NCBI RefSeq assembly: GCF_018143015.1
Contig: NC_054756.1
Span: 17,206,402-17,270,401, forward strand
Source of the DNA: Lytechinus variegatus
Taxonomy: Eukaryota > Echinodermata > Echinoidea > Temnopleuroida > Toxopneustidae
Direction: 5' to 3'
Length of the DNA stretch: 64,000 bases
A program made the translations under genes and the position numbers. Every line of letters starts with the position of its first letter. Position 1 is the first letter of the stretch. Below are positions 50,101-58,792 of this stretch, in pieces. A model generated the notes under the pieces. That model saw only the letters and a program-made list of their open reading frames with translations, was not told the DNA's origin and made no database searches.

Positions 50101-53100
50101 CATCCCACTGCTCTACATGATGATGAATGGAAGGAAAGGCGATCGGATGCTACTAACAGAGAGAGGAGCAGTAATGAAACTCTGGAATCAAATTCTTATG
50201 CTTCCCAGTCAGATTCCAGTCACTCTATGAAGTCATCGATGATTGTTCCGGTATGGCTATCGCATGAGTCCAGTCATAAGGAGAGACTAGTGTATGCACT
50301 ATTGGACACCCAATCCGATACGTCCTTCATTCTCACACAAACCAAAGAAGCAATGGGAATCAAAGGCATAGACATGCACCTATTGCTTTCTACAATGACA
50401 AAAGCAAATGAGAGAATAGCTTGTGAGAAGGTGACTGGATTGAAAGTGAAGGCTTACTACAACTCCGAGAAGGCAATTAGTCTCCCTGCAAGCTATACAA
50501 GAGACTTCATACCAGCAGATCGACATCATATTCCTACTCCTGACACAGCGAGATCCTTCAAACATTTGTCCAGGATTACTGATATGATTGCTCCTCTTCA
50601 GGATGTTGAAATTGGACTCTTGATCGGCTACGACTGTGCCAAGGCTTTAGCTCCTCGTGCTGTCATCCACTCTCCTGACGAAAGAGGGCCCTATGCAGTC
50701 CAGACAGACCTTGGTTGGAGCATTGTTGGGACGGTGAATGCAGGACATGTTGATAGTCACAATGATCCTATTTGTGTGAGTCATCTTACGACTGTACGAA
50801 TTGTACCTGAGGAGGTACAGTTGAAGTGTCATTGCTCGGAAGCGATCCTCATGCATCCAGCCACTACGAAGGAAGAGATTGCCCATCTTCATGCTTTCCA
50901 ACTTCCCGAGGCTGATTTCACTCCCGATAAGAAGCAGGAACCGTATTCACCGAATGACTTGAAGTTTGTTAGGCTTATGGAAAGGGAGATTCCGGAAGAA
51001 GCTACTGTCGTTCCTAAAGATCCTGAAGTGAACAGCAACACTCATGTCTCAGTAAAAGAGGTAGATGAGCTCGAGTTAGGACGATTTGATCATCTCTCTA
51101 GTTGGTATCGAGCAAAGAGAGCTGTGGCAAACTGTCTCCGTCTGAAATCATACTTACAGAGATGCTGCCATGCAAGACGAGATGGGAAAGATGTCAAGAA
51201 AGTTGTGATGGAACCTCTGACTACTGAACTACTTCTTCATGCAGAGAAGGAAATCATGAGACTGATTCAGAGGAGGACATTTGATGAAGTGAAATCTTCA
51301 GGGATCAGCAAGTCTCACATCGAACGAGAAAGAAGGCGTCATTACAAGGAGACCAGTCGCTTGTATCCTCTTGACCCATTTATAGATGATGATGATGGCA
51401 TCCTTAGAGTTGGAGGACGTTTGAGGAGATCTGACCTCTCATTTGAAAGCAAACATCCTGTCATCCTCCCTCAAACTCACCTGACCATCTCAATTGTACT
51501 TCAGCGTCATAATCAATTCTGGTGTCGATGGAAGAAGGAGTTTCTTTGTCAGCTTCAGTCGCGACAGAAGTGGACCAAGCCACATCGCATCATGAAAATA
51601 GGAGATGTGGTAATTATTAAAGACGATAACACTCCTCGCAATGTTTGGCCTCTTGGAAGAATCGTTGAACTGTATCAATCAAAGGATGACTACATTCGTA
51701 AGGTTAGGGTCATGGTAGGAGACAGAAAATTAGACAATGTGGGAAAACGAAGTAACCCAGTGACTTACCTTGATCGTCCCATCCACAAGCTAGTTCTTCT
51801 TCTTCCGAGTGAAGACCAGGAATAATTCCCAGCCAAGGAGCCACGTGACTCATTAAGAAAGACTAAAATGCTCATGCAGAATCTGATAATTTTCAAGTTA
51901 ATTTGATATTTCGATCTGGACTATAATTTACCAAAACTTTCTTTGAGAACTCTGGAGCACAGTCTGAACTCTAGACTAATCATAAGATATGAATACATCA
52001 ATTTGTGGGTTATGGAAACAGAAATTGACTGTGTTAAAAATTTGAAGTAAAACTTTGATTTTACTGTTGCTCTAAACATTCTAAGTCTGATTAAAGACTA
52101 CATTGCTTCGTGAATTTCAGACAATGAGTCTGATTATTGCACAATAATTGCTTAATCATGTTTTTTATACACATACATAAATATATATATCGAATTCAAT
52201 TTGATCAAACATACATCGGTCTGGAAATTAGACTTATTCTTCTCTTCATTTTCTTTCAGAAGAAAATTAACAATTTTGTATATTGCATATTTTCAAAGTT
52301 TTATAAAGATGCAAAGTGGAGAAAGTCTTGAGAACAAGTATGTTTCTAGTCGTATTCAAACTTTTCAAAGATGACTTTGTGTGTATTTCAGAATATTTCA
52401 ATATTTTCATATACATGTATAAAATGAGCAGGAAGAACGCACAAGTATATATCATAGAATGTTCAAATCTTCCAAGTAAGAGTGTTGATTTATCTAAAAC
52501 ATCTAAAGTTTTGACTGAATTCAAGTTGAATTCATCTGAGCTATGGTACACTATGCAATTCGTCTTTCTATTATATTGATGCAGATTATATACACGTATC
52601 TCACATGCATCGAGGTCTGAATCTATATATATGATGTCTGAAGATGAGATTATAAAATTTATAACAACGATTGTCTTCCTTTTTGGCAGAAGCCTTTTTT
52701 CTTGGTTTAGATAAATATTCCATGAAAATAGAGGAAAGGTACAAATATTGGAGGTTAAGTTCGTATTCTACCAAAATGATTTGTTTCTTGATTATGAATA
52801 CTTATTGATTTCTTGAAGTAGTCAAATTGTGTGAACTTGATGTTTTTATCTATATACAAAAAAAAGGTGAAAGGCAGAAAAGTAGTAAATTGATGTTTTT
52901 GTTTTAGATTGAAAGCCTTTCGAGTACTACGACACTTTCGAATTGGATTTACGCTTGTAAATTATTGTCAAAATTCAAGTATGACATTTTGCGATATCAA
53001 TGTTTCATTATCATGTTTTGAAAGATGTAGTTTGAGTTCCTCATCATTTGTATATAGTACTTAGTGTATCATCTTATGGTTGATGGTATAATTTTACAGG

Positions 53101-55751
53101 CAAGGAATGTGATTTTGTGAAAATTTTCTAGGAAACGTTCATGTATACTTAGTCTAGTAGCGTAAATATATCTTTTAGAAGTATACATGTATGTAGTCTA
53201 TGAAGTACTGAAATTTAGATTTATTCATTGCAGATGTTTTCTTGAGGTAAATTAATGCTTAATTTAAAGGAGCCATGTGATGAAAGTACATCTGAATTGA
53301 TAAATTAGCGCACTAAAATTAGCGCAGAAGTGATTTAGCACTTTTTGTATAAGATATACTTTCACTATTGCACTACCTGATTAACATATTTGTATCTAGC
53401 ACTCCCTTAGTCAATGTGTACACTTACATAGCACCATGACAGTGCATTTGATTTTTGGACATTGGGTTGTGTGAGGGACCAGGATTTTGCCCTTCAAAAT
53501 CACAAACATCCTGGCTCAGAAGACATTCAATTTACTTGAGAAAGCAAGCAAAGAGGTTAGTTGATGTTTTATTTGATATATTTTTAATTATGGTCTAAGC
53601 ATAAAGTGAGATTTTAGAGATCTTTTTCTTGGTTCATAATGACAAATGATAATGTGTATGTAGTATGTATAATGTATGTACAAACTATAGCAGGCTCATC
53701 GATCCCATTCATAATCAAATAAGACTCAAGAAACTACATTTTGTACTACATTTATTATATGATATATCAAGGATGATTGTTGATTTGTACTTTTATTATA
53801 ATTGTATTGAGATCAAAGCTGAATGTTTGTAGTTTGAAACCTTTAATGAGTAAACAATCATATGTATAGTGGAGAGAATTTGGAATCTAGTTTATATTAG
53901 ACCATTTAGGTCTTCCAAAGATTGATGTTGCTCTAGTGATATTTAAGATGTTTCATTTTGCTGGTATTTATGATTCCTTTTTCTTTATCATTGACTCCAC
54001 AGTTTTCACGGATTAAAGATATCAATCAGATTAAAGGAACGAATTGGTTTGAAAGAAGGATTAAAAGTACCAATTGGATTCAATAGATTAATACGACCAA
54101 CATGATTTGATTGTACGGATTTGATATCAGATTAATCGATTAAACAACGAAATCCTGTAGAGGCCTTTGTTCGCTTGTCTTTTGTTGTCGACCTCACTAC
54201 AGCCACAAAAACATTATGGTCAAATGGATTAAGTCAATGCCCCCCCCCAAAAAAAAAAAATTGTATCGTCTTTACACTTCAAATAACTAAATAGCATTAT
54301 GATGTAGGCCCTACATATATGTATGACAGTCTCCCAAGTATTGTTTTAGTGTGAAAATGTACGGTATACCCTCCTTGACGTAAATAATTCATGCAAGCCA
54401 ATTCCATACCTGTCCCATTAGAGTTTCCTGTATGATCCTCCATAGGACCTGTGTTTGATTTGCCAGAGGTTGAAGTCAGTTTCCAGTCAAAGTCATCATC
54501 TACACTCTGCTGCATGCCACAGAAGGTCCCATCCGTGTAATTACCGAAGTCACAGGTAAAGAGAACTTCATCTATATATTTAGGAAGACATACGCTTAAC
54601 ACAATTATTCTCTTGTGAAATCGGGATTCATAAATGGCCAATAGGATTATAGGAGAAAATAAAGCTGTATGCATACATTCGTCTTAGTCGACGTTTCTTC
54701 CTCATACACGAACAAATGAATGGGCAGGAGATGCATTCTGCAGTACACACAGTGTTTCCCCCAAAAGGGATCCTCTGCCAGTCCTCTTACACAGAGTTTG
54801 GCTATGTCCTGCCTTGATGTTGATTTTTCGAATACTGCATTTTAATAAATGATATATATTAACATAATTGACCTAGGTCCATTGTATTACTAAAGTAGCA
54901 AGTATAATACATTCATACATAACAGATACTTCTATCAGCGCTTTACCAAAAATATGATCAAAGCACTTGGATCATAATATGAAGAGGCGGTGCAAGTATC
55001 AATGGTAAATCCTGGGCCCCATCTTACAAAGAATTACGATTGATCCGATCAATCGTAACTGCATGGAAATCCATCAGTGTCATATTTCTTTCTATAAAAA
55101 TATGCACAATGACCACTGTATGCAAAGAGAAGCGCAGTGAATTTTCAAAAATAACAATGAATGCATGAATATACATCATAGTTCGAAAATGTGTTGAACA
55201 AACATGCATAATAGATGTTGACATTGGTGGCCGTTCATAGTTGTGATTGATCGGATCAATTGTAATTCTTTGTAAGACCAGGCCCAGGGGAGCGTTTCAT
55301 CAATATTTTCATCCAACAAGTTGTCAGATCTGACATCTTTCCATGATTTTGATTGGCTGAGAAACACTGTTCCTATGGTAACTGTCGGATGAAATGGGAC
55401 TTGTCGGATAAAACGTCCGACAAGTCCTTTCATGAAACGCCCCCCTGGACTTACTACTTTGACTTGTAGTTCCATGGTCAAACAAAGTGATGAAGATGTC
55501 TTATAGCAAAACAAATATCATCCGTGCTCAAAACGATTCCCTGGATAAACAATCAATTTCTGGCTAAAATATTGTACATTTGCAACGTTTGCAACAACAA
55601 CAGAAGAAAAACATTGAAGGAAATAAAGGGAAAGTAAGTTTCGGGGTGTGTATCGTAACAATTTTGCCTACTTACTGTTCATTCCTGTCTGTGTAGCATA
55701 TCGGAGACAAATCGTCAAGAACACAAACCACAAGATGATACTGGGCACCAT
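34381..55751 (-). CDS. MAM-domain type I receptor-like gene, 8 exons, 552 residues
   Basis: Exons in transcript order: 55751-55676, 54571-54410, 40476-40355, 39278-39156, 38017-37939, 36551-36342, 35805-35715, 35176-34381. Every junction is GT/AG, phases match, and the total is 1659 nt. The N terminus is a signal peptide (MVPSIILWFVFLTICLRYAT). One MAM domain (about 32-186) has CDFG, DFDWKLTSTSG, LTFWYHLYG, the central Cys pair 129/155 and VGIDDIFIYN. A Ser/Thr-rich stalk (188-257), a membrane span (about 263-285) and a 265-residue cytoplasmic tail follow. MAM domains mediate adhesion or oligomerisation, so a cell-surface adhesion or signalling role is inferred. No kinase or phosphatase domain is present, unlike MAM-containing RPTPs. 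Intron 2 (13.9 kb) carries a tandem LTR element. The exon model is inferred, without transcript evidence. Confidence 0.85.
36706..36891 (+). mobile_element. SINE copy lacking its head
   Basis: It shares ggtgaatgggtacccggta, a gccggggtaataatat segment, the gctgcgctatataaatgg tail and a terminal ATT run with the SINE family of 6272-6627. The tRNA-like head is not recognisable. It lies in intron 5 of the MAM gene. Confidence 0.7.
39392..39648. mobile_element. Non-autonomous hAT-type element, copy 2
   Basis: It begins cagtggcgtacctagg and ends ggtacgctagtg. The flanking octamers attagggg (39384-39391) and gttagggg (39649-39656) match at seven of eight positions. Its length and G-run layout agree with copy 1 at 7213-7458, confirming one family. 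It lies in intron 3 of the MAM gene. Confidence 0.85.
39724..39905 (+). mobile_element. Second tRNA-derived SINE type
   Basis: A tRNA-like head has an A-box-like ggccgggtgatc and a B box ggttcgatc, followed by a body reading tgcccgagagcaaggc and an A-rich end (gattaaaaaaaatg). The body does not match the gcgctatataaa SINE family, so this is a separate type. It is intronic in the MAM gene. Confidence 0.65.
40771..40974. mobile_element. Short MITE with gggcaattccatg ends
   Basis: The left end gggcaattccatgaaatatt and the right end catatttcatggaattgccc are near-perfect inverse copies around a 160-bp AT-rich core. The outer bases tcat and ttat may be a worn duplication. It lies in intron 2 of the MAM gene. 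Confidence 0.7.
41671..42611 (+). repeat. LTR 1 of the tandem composite
   Basis: It starts tgtgatgaaagtacatctg and ends cactacagccaca, with the TG...CA ends usual for LTRs. It is preceded by the duplication aaaac. Confidence 0.9.
42837..45923 (+). pseudogene. Gag/protease-like ORF of body 1
   Basis: The frame from MAEGVENG carries a coiled N-terminal region, a DUF1759-type Gag segment (LPLPEPGIFSGNPLDYTAWR), two zinc-knuckle-like Cys/His blocks (CVFCNGQHHITEC and CFGCLRKGHMSKSC), and a DUF1758-type protease region (YALLDTQSDTSFI). It ends with the C-terminal integrase-tail type (DUF5641-like, GDVVIIKDDNTPRNVWPLG). Polymerase parts are absent from the body. The start is the ATG at 42837. It is slightly shorter than its twin at 48640. 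Confidence 0.85.
45924..47473 (+). other. Long non-coding 3' part of body 1
   Basis: About 1.5 kb separates the ORF from LTR 2. It is AT-rich and without a supported protein, and is mirrored closely at 51826-53275. A 94-codon antisense ORF (46465-46749) is kept in both copies, but the copies are too similar for this to mean selection. Confidence 0.6.
47474..48414 (+). repeat. LTR 2 (shared middle LTR)
   Basis: It has the same ends and length as LTR 1. It serves as the right LTR of the first body and the left LTR of the second. Confidence 0.9.
48640..51825 (+). CDS. Gag/protease-like ORF of body 2
   Basis: This is nearly identical to the ORF of body 1, with the same domain order, and appears as one uninterrupted frame. 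The shared reduced architecture in both bodies shows the reduction preceded their duplication. It would give a Gag-like particle protein with protease but no polymerase, so mobility would depend on a full BEL/Pao relative. It is virus-like fossil DNA and not a host gene. Confidence 0.85.
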   Translation: MAEGVENGRDRMPTEKGLQYKADVTVKTWRDAIRLWRRRANKHRQLIVEEDVNTVMIKESRNQVQEAMDVAISSQEELAAIAPSADLDDGEDLLETIEDEHSSLMRETMKVILRLQGGTISSKSGSRSSRGRVQDWVDRQVSVSPRVQSIVDRGNSAPPVEPTIEMNNPAPPSESPATKIGHRQEPKSSNDDVLANSLKELLSLNRLPLPEPGIFSGNPLDYTAWRRSYDALIEHRGIPMAERLYFLLKYLTGEPKSLVEGYSMIGDGRGYLNAKEALEQRYGNPFVVSNAYRDKLDAWPKVGSRDSFGLRRFGDFLKQCDAASKYVPHLNHLDDERENQNLLRKLPEWLVVKWGRKVVQWRQDWKTFPPFAIFTEFIDEEATVACDPVTSLQSLQISKERKRATPSRSLQTGTHNHQDGSAEKKYLSCVFCNGQHHITECSSFDSETMQKKRQTIRDNGLCFGCLRKGHMSKSCKKRDTCSVCKGKHPTALHDDEWKERRSDATNRERSSNETLESNSYASQSDSSHSMKSSMIVPVWLSHESSHKERLVYALLDTQSDTSFILTQTKEAMGIKGIDMHLLLSTMTKANERIACEKVTGLKVKAYYNSEKAISLPASYTRDFIPADRHHIPTPDTARSFKHLSRITDMIAPLQDVEIGLLIGYDCAKALAPRAVIHSPDERGPYAVQTDLGWSIVGTVNAGHVDSHNDPICVSHLTTVRIVPEEVQLKCHCSEAILMHPATTKEEIAHLHAFQLPEADFTPDKKQEPYSPNDLKFVRLMEREIPEEATVVPKDPEVNSNTHVSVKEVDELELGRFDHLSSWYRAKRAVANCLRLKSYLQRCCHARRDGKDVKKVVMEPLTTELLLHAEKEIMRLIQRRTFDEVKSSGISKSHIERERRRHYKETSRLYPLDPFIDDDDGILRVGGRLRRSDLSFESKHPVILPQTHLTISIVLQRHNQFWCRWKKEFLCQLQSRQKWTKPHRIMKIGDVVIIKDDNTPRNVWPLGRIVELYQSKDDYIRKVRVMVGDRKLDNVGKRSNPVTYLDRPIHKLVLLLPSEDQE
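51826..53275 (+). other. Long non-coding 3' part of body 2
   Basis: It is collinear with 45924-47473 and differs at a few positions only. The sequence immediately before LTR 3 is a purine-rich stretch likely to serve as the plus-strand primer in this family. Confidence 0.6.
53276..54207 (+). repeat. LTR 3 of the tandem composite
   Basis: It is closely similar to LTR 2, with a few small length differences near its right end. It is followed by the duplication aaaac. Confidence 0.9.
54410..54571 (-). CDS. Exon 2 of the MAM gene (start of the MAM domain)
   Basis: The 162-nt exon begins after aatatatag with EVLFTCDFG and includes TFCGMQQSVDDDFDWKLTST. It ends at gacag/gtatgg. It is a phase 1-1 exon. 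The paralogous exon at 63625-63786 has the same length and phase and largely the same residues. Confidence 0.85.
55011..55288. mobile_element. Foldback MITE with cctgggcc ends
   Basis: The left end cctgggccccatcttacaaa and the right end tttgtaagaccaggcccagg are inverse. The subterminal cgattgatccgatcaat also pairs with gattgatcggatcaat. It lies in intron 1 of the MAM gene and abuts the next MITE. Confidence 0.75.
55284..55448. mobile_element. Foldback MITE with ccaggggagcgtttcat ends
   Basis: The left end ccaggggagcgtttcatc pairs with atgaaacgcccccctgg on the right. Inner caacaagttgtc and gacaagtcc words add to the fold. It overlaps the right end of the preceding MITE by five bases (ccagg), so one probably inserted at the edge of the other. 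Confidence 0.75.
55676..55751 (-). CDS. Exon 1 of the MAM gene (signal peptide)
   Basis: ATG at 55751 opens a 25-codon hydrophobic leader, and the exon ends at aaca/gtaagt in phase 1. Joining to exon 2 places TGMNNEVLF at the start of the mature protein. The signal peptide and strong donor motivate this start. Confidence 0.8.
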
Positions 55752-57090
55752 CTTACAGTCTATTCCACTACATGACAACACGGTCGTAATTACCTGAAAA
55801 TCCGACTATTTATGTTTGTTCGTTACCATAATGAACCCCTTGGATTTTTATTAATTTCCATTATAAACACTCAAGGAAGATTTTGAACTTGTAATTGAAT
55901 TTATTCTCCAGAAAGTCCACACAGTGTTCAGCAATCACTAGTTATCTTTGGCGTCTTTAAGTTTGAGGCTTAAACATACATGACATAGATGCTCGGTCCA
56001 AGTCGACTGCACTAACACTTGTCATTACATTTAAGAAGAATATGATTAAATGTATAATAATCCAGGTACTACCATATGATAGAGCATAAACACAATTCCT
56101 GGCGGCCAATGAATCCATACACGTATTACCCAATCCTTTAAATGTCACGTTTTCTCGATGTGATATCACAGATAAAAGTAACTGATGTAATCGCAGATCA
56201 ACAATATTTAGCACTCTTGAGCATTCTTGATATTTCCGATCTGGTTGTGTTTGCAAAGATCACAGATCGGTTCACGGTTGCATACTTTCTATGCCCGCAA
56301 ATTTCGTCATCGTGCTTCCTCTTAATGTATAGAATTAGCTCTGGACGGGTCCTATTGTTAAAAATCATATTTCTTTCTGCTTGATGTCACTTGTATTCAT
56401 AGACCTTGAATGGCGTGTTTACATTTGTAGGTCACGTGGTGATCTGAATCCACATCTGTTCTTCTCTGTATACAATGCAACGTTATTTGTGAAGAGAAGT
56501 CGCTGTTGAAATTTGGATTAAAACACAGAATAGTGACAGGGTTAGGTATGTTTGCAAACCAATTATTGAATCGTCTAAGTTCGCACGGTACTACAGGCAC
56601 CTGAATGATGAGGGGGGGGGGGGGGCTTGGGTAGGGGTGCCCCAACCATTTCCCCAAAATATCGAAATTCTGCAGATATCAATTATTGCTGTTTTATTGA
56701 ACATTATTGCCATGAATACTGAATACAATTTACGGATCGACAATACTCCCCGAGAATACCGATGACATAATAAAGTTCACATGGAAAGGGGGCCAATTGA
56801 TAAACTGAATGCGAAATACCTAGGTTTTGACTACATCAATGTTTAGAATAACACATTATAACCTGTATTAAATAATGAACATAATTACATGAATATATAG
56901 ATAAATAAATGAATTAATAAATAGATTAATGAATTCACAACAAATATCATATTAACCAGGGTTTGAGCAAGCCAAGGGGAGTAGAAAAAAAACACCCTAT
57001 AGGTTGTACTGCAAATTCCTTTTTTTTATTCCGAGGGATGATATTTTCAGTTAGTTCCAGTTCCAGGTCCCTCAGTGCTATATTATGCGG
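55752..57090. other. Upstream region of the MAM gene
   Basis: The 5' UTR and promoter of the minus-strand MAM gene should lie here, but no TATA-like or initiator element could be singled out. A 14-base G-run lies near 56613. The ORFs seen here have no motif. Confidence 0.35.
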
Positions 57091-57420
57091 GGTTACACTT
57101 CGTAATTCTGAAGGTTCGTAATTCCGAAGTTGCTTTATTCCGAAAGTTCGTAATTCCGAAACACGTAAATTGCCTATACCTCGAGATTCGTTAATCCAAA
57201 AACGTAAATAGGTTCGTTAATCCGAACATTTCTGGCGTTATTCCAAGGTTCGTTGTTTCGAAGGTTGGTTAATCCGAAAACAAAATAAGGTTTGTTACGT
57301 TTTCGGACTTACGAACCTTAGGAATTACGAACCTTCGGAAATACGAACCTTCGGAATAACGAACCTTCGGAATATCCGAACCTTCGGAATAACGAAGCTT
57401 CGGAATTACGAATGTATGCG
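57091..57420. mobile_element. Palindromic element of ttcggaattacgaa words, 8-bp duplication
   Basis: The 330-bp unit is made of repeated ggttcgtaattccgaa words on the left and inverse ttcggaataacgaacc words on the right. Ends are ggttacacttcgtaattc and the inverse-type gaattacgaatgtatgcg. The octamer ttatgcgg flanks both sides perfectly (57083-57090 and 57421-57428). There is no ORF. The duplication shows it moves as a unit despite its satellite-like body. Confidence 0.8.
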
Positions 57421-57904
57421 TTATGCGGTAGGGGGATAGAAATTGGGGAAAATAGGAACAAAAAATTTAGTGTTGATTATTGTTGGCCTTGACCCTACCC
57501 TAGGTGTCGGATGCCTATAGTCCTTGGCCTTGACTTTAGATGTCTTCAGTGGCCTTTCCCTTGTCCTGTACCTCAGGAATAATGAGAACCGCGGACGAGA
57601 CCAGCACCTATTTACAACCAGAAGGTAGGACTGAAAGTAACAAATCGCAATTCGTTTTTTTTGGATATTTGGTTAGTTAAATGCCAAAATCCTATTTATT
57701 TGTGTCGGTTATTCCTTGTCACATTATATGAGAGACAACGCTGTGTTTAGTGTTGCTCCACTCAGATAGAAGTCATGCGTTGAAGTATGCAAAACGAAAG
57801 ATAAAAATAAATTCAAAGACGATCACAATTGCGAGATGAATAGAGAAAACCATGATGACGGTGATGACTATAATATCCACCCGTTTGTTTATTTTTATTT
57901 TTTA

Positions 57905-58113
57905 CAATAATAATAGTCAGTGCTTGTAAAGCGCATAACACATTATGAATAACATCTCTACGCGCTTCCAAAGGACTTGGATATATTACCCCGGCTGTAG
58001 CTCAAGCAGCTAGCTTCGAGCGCGTGGCATTTCAAGGATTAAATTAATTAGATTAAATTAATAACCCCAGCGGCAAAGTCCGGAGACTAATCCACTGGGC
58101 CACACCGCTCCAC
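57905..58113 (-). mobile_element. SINE copy with a partial tRNA-like head
   Basis: Read on the minus strand, ggagcggtgtggcccagtgg at 58113 is an A-box-bearing head. The body includes cagccggggtaatatatcc and the tail ends with gcgc and a TTATTATT run at 57905. A B box is not clear. It belongs to the same family as 6272-6627. Confidence 0.65.
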
Positions 58114-58531
58114 AAATTACAAATTTGAAAATCATGGGGGAATTGCCCGGGATTGCCACCAGCTCCTGTAACATTGCCCGTACACATTAAATTTTCATGA
58201 AAAGTAGACTGTGGGATGGACAAGGAAAATGTCTCTAGTTTTTCATTTCCGTGGGGCGGCAAATACAACCACGGTTCTGTGACATGAAAATATGTAAAAT
58301 ATTATGAGTGAATACATGCACAATGTTGCCATCGGTAAATTCTGCTCCTGACGTCAAAATTAAAATAATAATATGCAAAATCGTACCATTGATTCGACTG
58401 GAAATTCCGCCATTCACCCCGTGTGTTAAGGACTTCCGTGAACGCGCGCAAGCGTGCACAATGCATGTAACCTCGTTCGCGTTTTATTTTTTTTATTCGC
58501 TGTACATGATACGTTATATACAGAATATACG

Positions 58532-58666
58532 ATGGTGGATAAGATGTCGTCGTCTTCGTCGTGTTTTGACAGCGAAAATGACGATTTATCACTAGCAAAT
58601 ATATGCTACATGCACGTCTTACCCAAGGAAAGAGGGCCAGTAAATTCCTTTCAAGTAAAGAGCTAG
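58532..58666 (+). other. 45-codon ORF in the left palindrome arm
   Basis: The frame starts MVDKMSSSSSCFDSENDDLS and ends FQVKS before a TAG. Its counterpart in the other arm (60332-60466, minus strand) has the same length and only a few differences. It may be a first-exon remnant of a transposase or captured gene. The family is not recognised. Confidence 0.4.
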
Positions 58667-58792
58667 AACAAATTTAAGCCTTTGCTGCATTCGTTGATGT
58701 AGACTACCTGGGACTTCAGAATAAAAATAGCTATTCGTGCAGCAGAGAAGTTTGCGATTGACTTGCATGCAACCCGGTCCATCCCAGGGAGC

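Larger units (their letters stand above)
41671..54207 (+). mobile_element. Tandem LTR-body-LTR-body-LTR composite, BEL/Pao-derived
   Basis: Three nearly identical LTRs (941, 941 and 932 bp) alternate with two near-identical bodies of about 4.86 kb. Only one target duplication, aaaac, frames the whole composite (41666-41670 and 54208-54212). The middle LTR is shared. A purine stretch (aaaggagcca) precedes LTRs 2 and 3. LTR1 and LTR2 differ at roughly ten positions by eye, so the element is young. The bodies carry a Gag/protease-like ORF but no reverse transcriptase, RNase H or integrase core, so the element is non-autonomous. It is a fossil-type element, largely whole in structure and with about one break in the ORF of the first body. 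It lies in intron 2 of the MAM gene, antisense to it. Confidence 0.9.

Noticed and set aside
54676-54845. Possible extra exon of the MAM gene between exons 1 and 2
   Set aside because: Exon 1 joins exon 2 in phase without it, and the paralogue has no sign of such an exon.
57091-57420. Repeated ttcggaataacgaa words as a CRISPR-like or operator array
   Set aside because: The unit is framed by an 8-bp target duplication and folds back on itself, which marks a mobile element.
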